From positions 1 through 64,000 of the forward strand of contig NZ_FSRU01000003.1 of assembly GCF_900142845.1 (NCBI RefSeq): a DNA stretch of 64,000 bases, given 5' to 3'. The notes under the pieces were generated by a model. The model made no database searches. It saw only the letters and a program-made list of their open reading frames with translations, and had not been told where the DNA came from. Within the stretch, counting starts at the first letter, position 1; the number at the start of each line of letters is the position of its first letter. This document shows positions 19,293 through 30,139 of the stretch, piece after piece. Made by a program: the position numbers and the translations under genes. Origin of the DNA: Paraburkholderia phenazinium (lineage in GTDB: Bacteria > Pseudomonadota > Gammaproteobacteria > Burkholderiales > Burkholderiaceae).

Positions 19293-19747
19293 GCTGCCGC
19301 TCCCGGATGACGCAAGCCGAACAGCACCTTCGAGCGCACGATGATGACCGTCTCGCCGTGCTGGTTGATGCCCGCCCATTCGGTTGAGACGATGCCGCGG
19401 TCCGGCTTGCTCGACGACAAACGCTTGTCGAGAATCGAGTTCATCAGCCGGATCGTGTCGCCGACCCGCACCGGCTTGAGCCAGCGGATTTCGTCGATAC
19501 CGGGCGAGCCCATTGAAGTCGACCCCGCCAGCGAGTGGCGCACCAGCAGTCCCATCAACACCGAACAGGTATGCCAGCCGCTCGCGATCAGGCCGCCGAA
19601 CGGCGAAGCAGCCGCCGCGGCGTCGTCCACATGAAACGGCTGTGGATCGAACCGCTCGGCAAACTCGACGATCTCGTCATGCGTGAACGTATGCTCGCCG
19701 CATTCCGTGACCGAACCGACTTCCATATCTTCGAAACTCAATCCCAT
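19289..19747 (-). CDS. MaoC-family dehydratase (first of pair)
   Basis: This 152-residue hot-dog-fold protein has FDPQPFHVDD and GLIASGWHT. The first block lacks the exact D-x-N-x-x-H of active R-hydratases, so it may be a less active or structural partner. GAGGTG precedes the ATG at 19747. It overlaps the second MaoC gene by 4 bp. A heterodimer of two single hot-dog subunits is a known arrangement in steroid and fatty-acid degradation and is a reasonable inference here. Confidence 0.85.
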   Translation of the reverse strand: MGLSFEDMEVGSVTECGEHTFTHDEIVEFAERFDPQPFHVDDAAAAASPFGGLIASGWHTCSVLMGLLVRHSLAGSTSMGSPGIDEIRWLKPVRVGDTIRLMNSILDKRLSSSKPDRGIVSTEWAGINQHGETVIIVRSKVLFGLRHPGAAA

Positions 19748-19781
19748 CGTGACACCTCACTGGTTCGTGGCAGCCGTACGA

Positions 19782-20927
19782 TCAGACTTCGGCGGTAGCA
19801 AAAGCGGGCAGCGCGGCAAAGCGCTCGAGATGATGATCGACATCGCCCAGCGTCGTCTCGATGATCGCGAGACGCTTGAACAGATGCGCCGCCGCCACTT
19901 CGTTCGTCACGCCCATGCCGCCGTGCAACTGCACGGCCTGCTGACCGACGAAACGCGCAGCCTGGCCCACCCGCACCTTCGCGGCCGAGACAGCGTGGCG
20001 CCGTTCGTCCGCATTGGCGCTAGCGTAGCGCACCGCGGCCAGATACGTCAGCGAGCGTGCCTGTTCCGCGTGAATCAGCATCTCGACCATGCGGTGCTGC
20101 AAGGCCTGAAAACGGGCGATAGGTTGACCGAACTGCTGACGTGTCTTCGTGTACTCGGCGGTGGCGCGATTCAACGCGTCGAGTGCGCCGACGGCTTCGG
20201 CGCACAACAGCACGGTGCCGTAATCGGCGATCTGCTCGAGCGCTGCCGCACCGGCATGCTGACCGCCGAGAAGCCGCGCCGCCGTTGCGTCAAACGAGAG
20301 CGAAGCGGCGCGTTGGCCGTCGATTGTGCGGTAATCCGTGACCTGCGTGCCCGCTGCGTCGCGCGCCACGATAAACAAGGCGATCTCGCCGTTCAAACGT
20401 GCCGGCACGATCCAGTGATCGGCCTGCGCCCCATGCAACACCACCGATTTCTTGCCGCTCAGCGCGTAATGCTCACCTTGCTGCGTCGCCGTGGTTTCTA
20501 CGGAGAACAGATCGTAACGGGCATGCGGCTCATGAAACGCGACCGCGAGCTTGATCTCGCCTTGCGCCGCGCGTTCGAGCAAGGCTGCGTCTTCGGCATG
20601 GCCCGAGTCTGTCGTGCCAGCCGCACCTGCAATACGCAAAGCCTCGATGCCCACCGCCGTCGCCCAGTAAGGCTCAACCACCAGCGCGCGACCCAGTTCC
20701 TGCATCACCACCAGCATGTCGATCGGGCTGCCGTTAAAACCGCCCTGCTCTTCCGGCACCGGCAACGCGGTCAAGCCAAGCTCGGCAAACGCCGCCCAGT
20801 GAGTAGCCGATACCCCCGCGTCCGAATACACGATGGCCTGCCGCGCCTCGAAACCGTAGCTCTTGTCCAGGTAACGGCGCAATGCGTCCGCGAATTGCTG
20901 TTGTTCGTCGGTAAAAGTGAAGTCCAT
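19782..20927 (-). CDS. Acyl-CoA dehydrogenase, small PimD-like subunit
   Basis: This 381-residue ACAD starts MDFTFTDEQQQFADALRR, resembling the small subunit of pimeloyl-CoA-type dehydrogenases. The C-terminus has QLHGGMGVTNEVAAAHLFKR and a closing GDVDHHLERF. GAGGAG precedes the ATG. It lies 10 bp after a larger ACAD gene on the same strand, so the two proteins probably form a heteromeric enzyme. The acyl substrate, possibly a dicarboxylic or side-chain acyl-CoA, cannot be read from sequence. Confidence 0.87.
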   Translation of the reverse strand: MDFTFTDEQQQFADALRRYLDKSYGFEARQAIVYSDAGVSATHWAAFAELGLTALPVPEEQGGFNGSPIDMLVVMQELGRALVVEPYWATAVGIEALRIAGAAGTTDSGHAEDAALLERAAQGEIKLAVAFHEPHARYDLFSVETTATQQGEHYALSGKKSVVLHGAQADHWIVPARLNGEIALFIVARDAAGTQVTDYRTIDGQRAASLSFDATAARLLGGQHAGAAALEQIADYGTVLLCAEAVGALDALNRATAEYTKTRQQFGQPIARFQALQHRMVEMLIHAEQARSLTYLAAVRYASANADERRHAVSAAKVRVGQAARFVGQQAVQLHGGMGVTNEVAAAHLFKRLAIIETTLGDVDHHLERFAALPAFATAEV

Positions 20928-20937
20928 GCGCCGCTCC

Positions 20938-22134
20938 TCAGAGTCCGAGAATCATCTGCGCGATGATGTTCTTTTGAATTTCGTTCGAGCCGCCGTAGAT
21001 CGACGTCTTACGGAAGTTGAAGTAGTACGCGGCCAGCGGCGCGGCGTCATCGTCGCCTGCAATGCTGTGGGCGCGTTCGCCTTCGAGGAACGGCACGTCG
21101 AACGGTGCCGCCATCGGACCAATCGCTTCGACCATCAGTTCGGTCAAGCCTTGCTGAACTTCGGTGCCCTTGATCTTCAGCATCGACGCTTCCGGTCCCG
21201 GCCCGCGTCCGCCCGTCTCGTTGGCCACCACGCGCTGCACCGTCACTTCAAGCGCCATCAATTCGATTTCGAGGCTCGCGACCTTCGCGGCGAAAACCGG
21301 GTCGTGCAGCAAGGGCTTGCCGTGCTTCTTCTGTTCGAGCGCAAGGCGCTTCAGGAACACGAGTTCGCGCTTCGACTGCCCGACGCGCGCAATACCCGTA
21401 CGTTCGTGGCCGAGCAGATACTTGGCGTAAGTCCAGCCGCGATTTTCCTCGCCGACCCGATTCTCCACCGGCACCTTCACGTCCTCGAAGAACACTTCGT
21501 TGACTTCGTGATCTTCGTCGAGCGTGATGATTGGGCGCACGGTGATGCCCGGCGTCTTCATGTCGATCAGCAGGAACGAGATACCCTCCTGCTTTTTCGC
21601 ACCGCTGTCGGTACGCACGAGACAGAACATCATGTCGGCGTACTGGCCGAGCGTCGTCCAGGTCTTCTGGCCGTTGACGACGTAGTGATCGCCCACCCGC
21701 TCGGCGCGCGTGCGCAGCGATGCCAGATCCGAGCCCGAGCCCGGTTCCGAATAGCCTTGGCACCACCAGTCCGTGCCGTCCAGAATGCGCGGCAAGTAGT
21801 GGCGTTTCTGCGCTTCGTTGCCGTATTTCATCAGCACGGGTGCGACCATCGACACGCCGAACGGCAACACCGAAGGCGCACCGACGCGCGCGCATTCTTC
21901 GTCCCAGATGTGCCGTTGCGTGGCGTTCCAGCCCGGGCCGCCGTATTCGGTGGGCCAGGCGATCACCGACCAGCCGCGCGTGCCGAGCAGCTTGTGCCAG
22001 TTCGCGAAGTCTTCGCGATTCAGACGTTTGTGATTGAGGACTTTGTCGCTCAGCTCGCGAGGCAAATTCGCTTCGAGCCAGGCGCGGATATCGGCGCGGA
22101 ACGCGTCGTCAGCGGGGGAATAATCCAGATTCAT
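20938..22134 (-). CDS. Acyl-CoA dehydrogenase, large PimC-like subunit
   Basis: This 398-residue ACAD has the FAD/substrate motif CQGYSEPGSGSDLASLRT and the C-terminal IYGGSNEIQKNIIAQMILGL. Its N-terminus (MNLDYSPADDAFRADIR) resembles the large subunit of PimC/PimD-type enzymes. AGGAGA lies 8 nt before the start. It is 50 bp after the DUF1178 gene and 10 bp before the small-subunit gene. It probably catalyses the first oxidation in a beta-oxidation route together with the next gene product. Confidence 0.89.
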   Translation of the reverse strand: MNLDYSPADDAFRADIRAWLEANLPRELSDKVLNHKRLNREDFANWHKLLGTRGWSVIAWPTEYGGPGWNATQRHIWDEECARVGAPSVLPFGVSMVAPVLMKYGNEAQKRHYLPRILDGTDWWCQGYSEPGSGSDLASLRTRAERVGDHYVVNGQKTWTTLGQYADMMFCLVRTDSGAKKQEGISFLLIDMKTPGITVRPIITLDEDHEVNEVFFEDVKVPVENRVGEENRGWTYAKYLLGHERTGIARVGQSKRELVFLKRLALEQKKHGKPLLHDPVFAAKVASLEIELMALEVTVQRVVANETGGRGPGPEASMLKIKGTEVQQGLTELMVEAIGPMAAPFDVPFLEGERAHSIAGDDDAAPLAAYYFNFRKTSIYGGSNEIQKNIIAQMILGL

Positions 22135-22183
22135 GCGCAGTGTCTCCTGGCCGCGGCTGCCCCGCCGCCAGTGAGCCGCTGCG

Positions 22184-22609
22184 CTATTGCAGCGGTTCCT
22201 TCAGAGCGGCCGGGATCGGCAACGGCATCACTTCAATGCCTTCTTCGACCAAGGCTTTCGCATCTTCGGGTGTGGTGACACCGCGAATGTTGCGTGCAGG
22301 CGCTTCGTTGTAGTGAATGCGCCGTGCTTCCTCGGCGAAGCGGTCACCCACGTTCTCAGTCTTTTCCAGTACCTCGCGCAGCGCGCGCATGACGCGCGCC
22401 TGCATCTCACCGGCGCCCGCAGGGGCTTGCGCCTCGGTCGCGCCGGACAGATTCAGCCGGGGCGCCGACGGCAAACGGCTCACTTCGGTCGCGCTGCAAA
22501 CCGGACATTCGACCAGCTTGCGGGACAACTGCGACTCAAATTCTTCGGCGGAAGCGAACCAGCCTTCGAACCGATGGCCGTGCGGGCACTGTAAATCGAG
22601 GACCTTCAT
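22184..22609 (-). CDS. DUF1178 family protein
   Basis: This 141-residue protein of unknown function has a predicted zinc ribbon: C8/H10 (LQCPHGHRFEGWF) and C35/C38 (ECPVC). Conserved blocks RIHYNEAPARNIRG and EGIEVMPLP fit DUF1178. It is the first gene after the promoter at 22632-22659 and lies upstream of the ACAD pair, so it may be co-transcribed with them. No function is proposed. Confidence 0.88.
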   Translation of the reverse strand: MKVLDLQCPHGHRFEGWFASAEEFESQLSRKLVECPVCSATEVSRLPSAPRLNLSGATEAQAPAGAGEMQARVMRALREVLEKTENVGDRFAEEARRIHYNEAPARNIRGVTTPEDAKALVEEGIEVMPLPIPAALKEPLQ

Positions 22610-22631
22610 GTGGAATCAGGGCTTGCGTATG

Positions 22632-22668
22632 AGTTTAGCGCAAAATGGAAATTTGTGAACGGTCGTTC
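22632..22668 (-). promoter_or_regulatory. Promoter with palindromic operator before DUF1178-ACAD block
   Basis: On the minus strand, TTCACA (complement 22654-22659) and TAAACT (22632-22637) are spaced by 16 bp. The palindrome GAACG-GT-CGTTC (22657-22668) overlaps the -35 element, a typical repressor position. Its ACG-NN-CGT core is also found in the palindrome at 13059-13070. Regulator identity is inferred only by type. Confidence 0.55.
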
Positions 22669-22927
22669 GTAATTTTGCTTGGGGCGACTTTGGCACGCGC
22701 ATGGGCACATTTCCGTGACCAGGAACAATCGAGCGTGCGTGCGCGATTCTAACCCGGCGCGCCGATACCCGCCGAAGCGTCATAAAGAGCCCCACCGGGC
22801 CGCGAAGCGCCTCGTTGAGGCCAAGACATCCCTATCAACGACAACGGCAGCCGAATGGGCTGCCGTTGCGGGTTCGTTGTCATGAGGTGGCACGCTATCT
22901 ATGCACTGTGCCACGCATTGAGCCGTA
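22669..22927. other. Intergenic region between NUDIX gene and DUF1178 promoter
   Basis: This stretch of about 260 bases has no credible gene. It contains an 11-bp perfect stem (CAACGGCAGCC, 22842-22852, with its complement at 22858-22868) and a 5-nt loop, but no T-run on either side. It lies 60 bp after the NUDIX stop codon and may mark the 3' end of the nuo-NUDIX transcript. Confidence 0.5.
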
Positions 22928-23518
22928 TCAGCTCGGTTCGGGCTCGGCGCTCGGCCACGTACCGGACAACACCTTCTCCAGCCAGAACGTGCCGATGATG
23001 GTCTTCACGTCAGAGATCTTGCCGGTGCGCACCCACTCCGACACCTCGGGAACGGTTGCCGTGAACAGTTCGAGGAACTCGCCTTCGTCGAGCTTGCGCT
23101 CGCCGGCGGTCAGGCCGCGCGCGAGGTAGATGTCGATGAATTCGGTCGAGTAGGAAATGATCGGATGGATACGCGTCAGGTAGACGTATTCGCGCGCCGT
23201 ATAACCGGTCTCTTCGTGCAGTTCGCGCTTCGCGCAGACGAGCGGGTCTTCGTTCGCATCGAGCTTGCCGGCCGGATACTCGTACATCACCTTGCCGATC
23301 GGATAGCGGTACTGGCATTCGAGCAACACGCGGCCGTCGTCGAACAGCGGGATCACCATCACGGCGCCCGGATGCTTGACGTACTCGCGCGTCGCGCTCT
23401 TGCCGTCCGGCAGGCGCACGGTATCGCACTTGAGCGTCAGGAACGGGCCCTGGTGGAGCGTTTTGCTTTCGAGGCAGGTCTCGGTGAGCGCCGCGTCGTG
23501 ATCGGGAAGTTCAGCCAT
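22928..23518 (-). CDS. NUDIX hydrolase, ADP-ribose pyrophosphatase type
   Basis: This 196-residue protein has the Nudix box at about 84-106 (GKLDANEDPL and AKRELHEETGY). The preceding ECQYRYPIGKVMYEYPAG block fits ADP-sugar pyrophosphatases that hydrolyse ADP-ribose to AMP and ribose-5-phosphate. The start ATG at 23518 has GAGG upstream. It is 41 bp after the DUF2818 gene, at the end of the nuo operon. Co-expression with complex I may help clear NAD breakdown products; this link is inference. Confidence 0.9.
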   Translation of the reverse strand: MAELPDHDAALTETCLESKTLHQGPFLTLKCDTVRLPDGKSATREYVKHPGAVMVIPLFDDGRVLLECQYRYPIGKVMYEYPAGKLDANEDPLVCAKRELHEETGYTAREYVYLTRIHPIISYSTEFIDIYLARGLTAGERKLDEGEFLELFTATVPEVSEWVRTGKISDVKTIIGTFWLEKVLSGTWPSAEPEPS

Positions 23519-23559
23519 GTGCAACCTCAGGACAGCGTGGTGCGCGACGGCTCGAGCCG

Positions 23560-23856
23560 TCAGCGCCGTTTGACGAGATACTGGAAGGTGAAACCGGGAA
23601 ACGCGAACACCAGAAACAGACTGAAGGTGATCGCGTAGAACTGCCAACCTTGCTCGAAGCGGTTACCCGCGCGAGCCTCAAGCATGAAGCCGAATGCGCC
23701 CACCACGAAATACAGCGCAATCAGCTCGGCGATCCGCAGCCAGACGCTCTTCTTCACCGCCTTGAGCGGCATGACGGCGAAGAGGCGTTGATTCAGGAAC
23801 GGCAGGTTGGCGCCAGCTAGCGCCAACAACACAATAAACCAGCCAGCAGCGGACAT
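23560..23856 (-). CDS. DUF2818 family membrane protein
   Basis: This 98-residue protein has three predicted membrane helices (about 5-20, 38-60 and 73-93) and ends in a basic tail. Its ATG overlaps the nuoN stop codon by one base, implying translational coupling. This small gene after nuoN is typical of Burkholderiales. A role in complex I assembly or stability is suggested by position only. Confidence 0.85.
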   Translation of the reverse strand: MSAAGWFIVLLALAGANLPFLNQRLFAVMPLKAVKKSVWLRIAELIALYFVVGAFGFMLEARAGNRFEQGWQFYAITFSLFLVFAFPGFTFQYLVKRR

Positions 23857-25328
23857 CAGAGCGTGAGCGTATGGGTGATTGCCTGCAGGCAAGCCGTCAA
23901 CAGATGTCCCGGCACCAGGCCGAGCACCAGCACGGCCACGCCGTTGAACGCCAGCAGCGCACGGTTGCACACGTCCGCCTTGATCGGATTGGTGTCGAGC
24001 GGTTCGTCGAAGTACATCAGCTTGACGATACGCAGGTAGTAGAACGCGCCGAACAGCGAGGTGATCACCGCCAGCACGGCCAGCCACGTGAGACCGGCGT
24101 TCATGGTGGCTTGCAGCACCGCGAGCTTGGCGTAGAAACCGACCGCCGGCGGAACGCCTGCGAGCGAGAACATCATGATCATCATGACGAACGCAAACAC
24201 CGGGCTGCGTTGATTCAGGCCCTTGAAGTCGTCGAGCGTCTCGGCTTCGAAATCGCGGCGGGCCAGCAGCATGACGATGCCGAACGTGCCGAGCGTCGTG
24301 ATCAGGTAGACGATGCTGTAGAACATGGCCGAACCGTAGGCGCTCGCCGCCATGCTGGTCTTGCCGTCAACCACGCCGGAGACCAGACCGAGCAGCACGA
24401 AACCCATGTTGGAGATCGCCGAATAAGCGAGCATCCGCTTGACGTTGCGTTGCACGATACCGGTGATGTTGCCGACGATCAGCGACAGCGCCGCGAAGAT
24501 CACCAGCATCTCCTGCCAGTCGACCGCCAGCGGCAGCAAGCCCATCACGAGGAAGCGCAGGCCCCATGCGAACGCCGCAACCTTCGGGCCGCCGCCCGTA
24601 AGCAGCGTCATCGCGGTCGGCGCGCCCTGGTACACGTCAGGCACCCACATGTGGAACGGCACCGCGCCCATCTTGAAGGCCACGCCCGCGACGATGAAGA
24701 TCACGCCGAACAGCAGCACGACGTCGTTGATACGACCCGAGGCCACGGCCTTGAACACTTCGTTCAGGTCCAGCGAGCCGGTTGCGCCGTAGAGCATCGA
24801 AATGCCGTACAGCAGGAAACCGGACGCCAGTGCACCTAGCACGTAGTACTTCATGGCGGCTTCGTTCGACTGGGCGACATCGCGACGCAGTGCGATCACC
24901 GCATACAGCGACAGCGACATCAGTTCCAGACCGAGGTACAGCGTCAGGAAGTTGTTGCCGGAAATCATCACCAGCTGGCCGAGCAGCGAGAACATCCCGA
25001 GCAGGAAGAAGTCGCCGCGGAACAGGTCGCGATCTTCCAGATACTTGCGCGAGTAGACAATCGACACGGCGTAACCGAGCGACACCACCGCCTTCATCAT
25101 GCTGCCGAAGGCGTCGACCACGTACATGTGCCCGAAGAAGTAATGCGCTTGCGGGTCGAACGCGTTCACGGCGAACCAGACGCCGGCAACCAGCGTCGAG
25201 AGCAGCGCGATCAGATACGTGGTGCGTCGACCAGCCTGGCCGAGGAACGTGTCGTTGAGCCACGCCACAACCACAGCGAGCATCAACAGGGCGTCGGGCG
25301 CCAGGGCAGTCATAGGTGCGTTTTGCAT
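23856..25328 (-). CDS. nuoN: NADH-quinone oxidoreductase subunit N
   Basis: This 490-residue antiporter-like membrane subunit of complex I is related to NuoL and NuoM. It has about 14 transmembrane helices. Conserved charged residues for proton translocation occur in ELMSLSLYAVIALRRD and the central KMGAVPFHMWVPDVYQGAP block. It starts with ATG at 25328 and is the last structural nuo gene; its stop overlaps the DUF2818 start. Confidence 0.96.
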   Translation of the reverse strand: MQNAPMTALAPDALLMLAVVVAWLNDTFLGQAGRRTTYLIALLSTLVAGVWFAVNAFDPQAHYFFGHMYVVDAFGSMMKAVVSLGYAVSIVYSRKYLEDRDLFRGDFFLLGMFSLLGQLVMISGNNFLTLYLGLELMSLSLYAVIALRRDVAQSNEAAMKYYVLGALASGFLLYGISMLYGATGSLDLNEVFKAVASGRINDVVLLFGVIFIVAGVAFKMGAVPFHMWVPDVYQGAPTAMTLLTGGGPKVAAFAWGLRFLVMGLLPLAVDWQEMLVIFAALSLIVGNITGIVQRNVKRMLAYSAISNMGFVLLGLVSGVVDGKTSMAASAYGSAMFYSIVYLITTLGTFGIVMLLARRDFEAETLDDFKGLNQRSPVFAFVMMIMMFSLAGVPPAVGFYAKLAVLQATMNAGLTWLAVLAVITSLFGAFYYLRIVKLMYFDEPLDTNPIKADVCNRALLAFNGVAVLVLGLVPGHLLTACLQAITHTLTL

Positions 25329-25353
25329 GGTCTTTTAATTCCTCCGCTCTGCG

Positions 25354-26844
25354 TTACTGTGGCAACGGCAGTTTCGATTGCGCAACGTGGGAGAGGAGGT
25401 TTTCCACGGATACGTGCATCACATCGGTAAAGGGCTTCGGATACAGGCCCATGAACAACGTCAATGCGGCCAGCACGATCAGCATGAAGAACTCGCGATT
25501 GTTGATGTCGAGCAGTTTCTTCACGTGGTCGTTTGCTACCGCGCCAAAATACACGCGCTTGTACATCCACAGCGTGTAGGCCGCGCCAAGAATCAGCGTG
25601 ACCGCGGCGCCGCCTGCAATCCAGAAGTTGTACTGGACCGCAGCCAGAATCACCATAAATTCGCCGACGAACCCGGAGGTGCCCGGCAGGCCGCAGTTGG
25701 CCATCGCAAACAGCATCACCAGCGCCGCGAACTTCGGCATCGTGTTGACGACGCCGCCGTAATCGGCGATCTGGCGCGAGTGCATACGGTCGTACAGCAC
25801 GCCGATACACAGGAACATGGCGCCCGAAACGAAACCGTGCGAGATCATCTGCACGATCGCACCTTCCGCGCCGAGCTGGTTGAAGATGAAGAAGCCGAGC
25901 GTCACAAAACCCATGTGCGCGATCGACGAATACGCGACCAGCTTCTTCATGTCGGCCTGCACCATCGCAACCAGACCGATATAGATGACAGCGATCAGCG
26001 ACAGCGTGATGACGACCGGTGCCAGGAAATGGCTCGCGTCCGGCGTGACCGGCAGCGAGAAGCGCAGGAAACCGTACGCACCGAGCTTCAGCATGATCGC
26101 CGCCAGCACCACCGAGCCGCCGGTCGGCGCTTCCACGTGGGCGTCAGGCAACCAGGTGTGGACCGGCCACATCGGCACCTTCACCGCGAACGCGAGGAAG
26201 AACGCTATAAAGAGCAACACCTGCGGCGTCATGCCGATCTTCGTGGTCTGCCAGACCGCCAGGTCGAAGGAGCCCGTCTGCGTGTACAGATAGAGCAGCG
26301 CGACCAGCATCAGCAGCGAACCCATCAGCGTGTACAGGAAGAACTTGAACGCCGCATATACGCGGTTCGGTCCACCCCATACGCCGATGATGATGTACAT
26401 CGGGATCAGCGTCGCTTCGAAGAACACGTAAAACAGCATCCCGTCCGCTGCGCTGAACACGCCGACCATGATGCCGGAGAGGATCAGGAAAGAGGCGAAA
26501 TACTGGGCCACGTTCTTCGTAATGACCTGCCATCCGGCAATCACCACGATCACCGTGATCAGCGCCGTCAACACCACGAACCACATCGAGATGCCGTCGA
26601 CCCCGAGGTGATACGAGATATTGAAGCGCTCAATCCAACGCACATTTTCAACAAACTGCAGATCCGCCGTGCTCGAGTCGAAGCTGGTGAACAACGGAAT
26701 CGTGACGATGAAGCTGAGAACCGAACCAACCAGCGCCAGCCAGCGCGCCGGACCCGGATTCTTGTCAGAACCGATAGCAAGGACCAGGAGGCCGAACAGA
26801 ACCGGCAGCCAGATCGCGATACTTAAAATCGGATACGTGTGCAT
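25354..26844 (-). CDS. nuoM: NADH-quinone oxidoreductase subunit M
   Basis: This 496-residue antiporter-like proton-pumping subunit has the signature KVPMWPVHTWLPDAHVEAPT with the conserved Lys and His, plus a conserved Glu in FFEATLIPMYIIIG. It lies between nuoL and nuoN with about 25-bp gaps. Length and motifs are normal for the family. Confidence 0.97.
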   Translation of the reverse strand: MHTYPILSIAIWLPVLFGLLVLAIGSDKNPGPARWLALVGSVLSFIVTIPLFTSFDSSTADLQFVENVRWIERFNISYHLGVDGISMWFVVLTALITVIVVIAGWQVITKNVAQYFASFLILSGIMVGVFSAADGMLFYVFFEATLIPMYIIIGVWGGPNRVYAAFKFFLYTLMGSLLMLVALLYLYTQTGSFDLAVWQTTKIGMTPQVLLFIAFFLAFAVKVPMWPVHTWLPDAHVEAPTGGSVVLAAIMLKLGAYGFLRFSLPVTPDASHFLAPVVITLSLIAVIYIGLVAMVQADMKKLVAYSSIAHMGFVTLGFFIFNQLGAEGAIVQMISHGFVSGAMFLCIGVLYDRMHSRQIADYGGVVNTMPKFAALVMLFAMANCGLPGTSGFVGEFMVILAAVQYNFWIAGGAAVTLILGAAYTLWMYKRVYFGAVANDHVKKLLDINNREFFMLIVLAALTLFMGLYPKPFTDVMHVSVENLLSHVAQSKLPLPQ

Positions 26845-26868
26845 TGTGTGGTGTCCCCTCGCCTTCTC

Positions 26869-28967
<2,099 letters not shown>

Positions 28968-28968
<1 letters not shown>

Positions 28969-29273
28969 TAACCTTTGAGCTGATCGAGATCCTCGACATT
29001 GATCGTGTCGAGACTACGGAACAGGGTCACCAGAATCGCCAGCCCGATTGCCGCTTCCGCTGCTGCAACCGTCAGCACGAAGAAGACGAAGATCTGGCCA
29101 TGGACGTCGCCGAGATAGTGCGAGAACGCGACGAAATTGGTGTTCACCGCCAGCAGCATCAGCTCGATCGCCATCAGGATAATGATGACGTTGCGGCGGT
29201 TCAGGAAAATGCCCACAACGCTGATCGCAAACAGGATCGCGCCGAGCACAAGGTAATGAGCAAGGGTCAGCAT
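28968..29273 (-). CDS. nuoK: NADH-quinone oxidoreductase subunit K
   Basis: This 101-residue, three-helix membrane subunit has the two buried glutamates expected in helices 2 and 3 ([10 protein letters not shown] and [12 protein letters not shown]), which are part of the proton path. It lies between nuoJ and nuoL, with a TAATG overlap into nuoL. Length is typical. Confidence 0.97.
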
Positions 29274-29293
29274 AATTTCTCTCCTGTCTCCTC

Positions 29294-29995
29294 TCAGCTA
29301 TTTTTAGCAGTGGCCGGATCCGCAGCGGCGGCCGCCGCTGCAGCAACCGCTGCTGCTTCTTCCGCCGCGATCGTAGCCGCGGTCTTTTCCGAAGGCATCT
29401 TCACAACGCGCACGCGGTCTTGCGCGCGCACTTTCACCTGATCGCTCACGTTCTGGCGCTTGCTGTCCTTCGCGTGGCGCGTGGTCAGCGCGATGGCGGC
29501 GATGATCGCCACCAGCAGCACCAGACCCGCCACTTCGAAGGCGAAGATGTAGTCCGTGTAGATCACTTTACCGATCACGCGCGTATTCGACCAGCCCGCC
29601 ATGGCACTACCCGTCGCCACCGTGGTGTCGCGCAGCGGCGTGAGCGTCGCGCCGAAGCCGTGCCACAGGATCAGCGCGGTTTCGATCACGATGATCGCGC
29701 CGACGATCGTGGCCATCGGCACGAAGCGTTTGAAGTCGCGTCGCAGCACGTCGATGTTGATGTCCAGCATCATCACCACGAACAGGAACAGCACCATCAC
29801 CGCGCCGACGTAGACCAGCACCAGCAGGATCGCGAGGAACTCGGCCTGCAGCAGCATCCAGATGGCGGCCGCGTTGAAGAACGCGAGCACCAGGAACAGC
29901 GCGGACGCCACCGGGTTTCGGGAGGTGATCACCTTCAGCCCTGACACCACCAGCAGCAGAGCAAAGATGTAGAACAGTACGGTCGTGAATTCCAT
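29294..29995 (-). CDS. nuoJ: NADH-quinone oxidoreductase subunit J, with Ala-rich tail
   Basis: This 233-residue membrane subunit has five helices in the first 170 residues, including the conserved [16 protein letters not shown] block. The last 60 or so residues are hydrophilic, then almost pure Ala and Glu (about 205-228). This tail is longer than in enterobacterial NuoJ and should face the cytoplasm. A 144-bp gap separates it from nuoI, the largest gap in the operon. Confidence 0.95.
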   Translation of the reverse strand: MEFTTVLFYIFALLLVVSGLKVITSRNPVASALFLVLAFFNAAAIWMLLQAEFLAILLVLVYVGAVMVLFLFVVMMLDINIDVLRRDFKRFVPMATIVGAIIVIETALILWHGFGATLTPLRDTTVATGSAMAGWSNTRVIGKVIYTDYIFAFEVAGLVLLVAIIAAIALTTRHAKDSKRQNVSDQVKVRAQDRVRVVKMPSEKTAATIAAEEAAAVAAAAAAAADPATAKNS

Positions 29996-30139
29996 GATTA
30001 CCGGTTCATCGTTAGGCCATCGTCAGGCATTGTTCTTTGGCACAAGCGTGCCACGCTACAGCGGTGAAGCAGCAGCCTACGGCCTGACTGCAGGCCGGTA
30101 CAACGTGATACGTCAAACAAAAGCGCTTCAACCCGCGTC
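29996..30139 (-). other. nuoI-nuoJ intergenic gap with hairpin
   Basis: This 144-bp untranslated stretch lies inside the operon. On the minus strand a 7-bp stem CGGCCTG/CAGGCCG with a 4-nt loop lies at about 30078-30095. There is no T-run, so it is more likely an RNA-processing or stability element than a terminator. Confidence 0.5.

Noticed and set aside
22842..22868. Perfect stem-loop as a Rho-independent terminator of the NUDIX gene
   Set aside because: No T-run follows on either strand, so it is listed only as a structural element.
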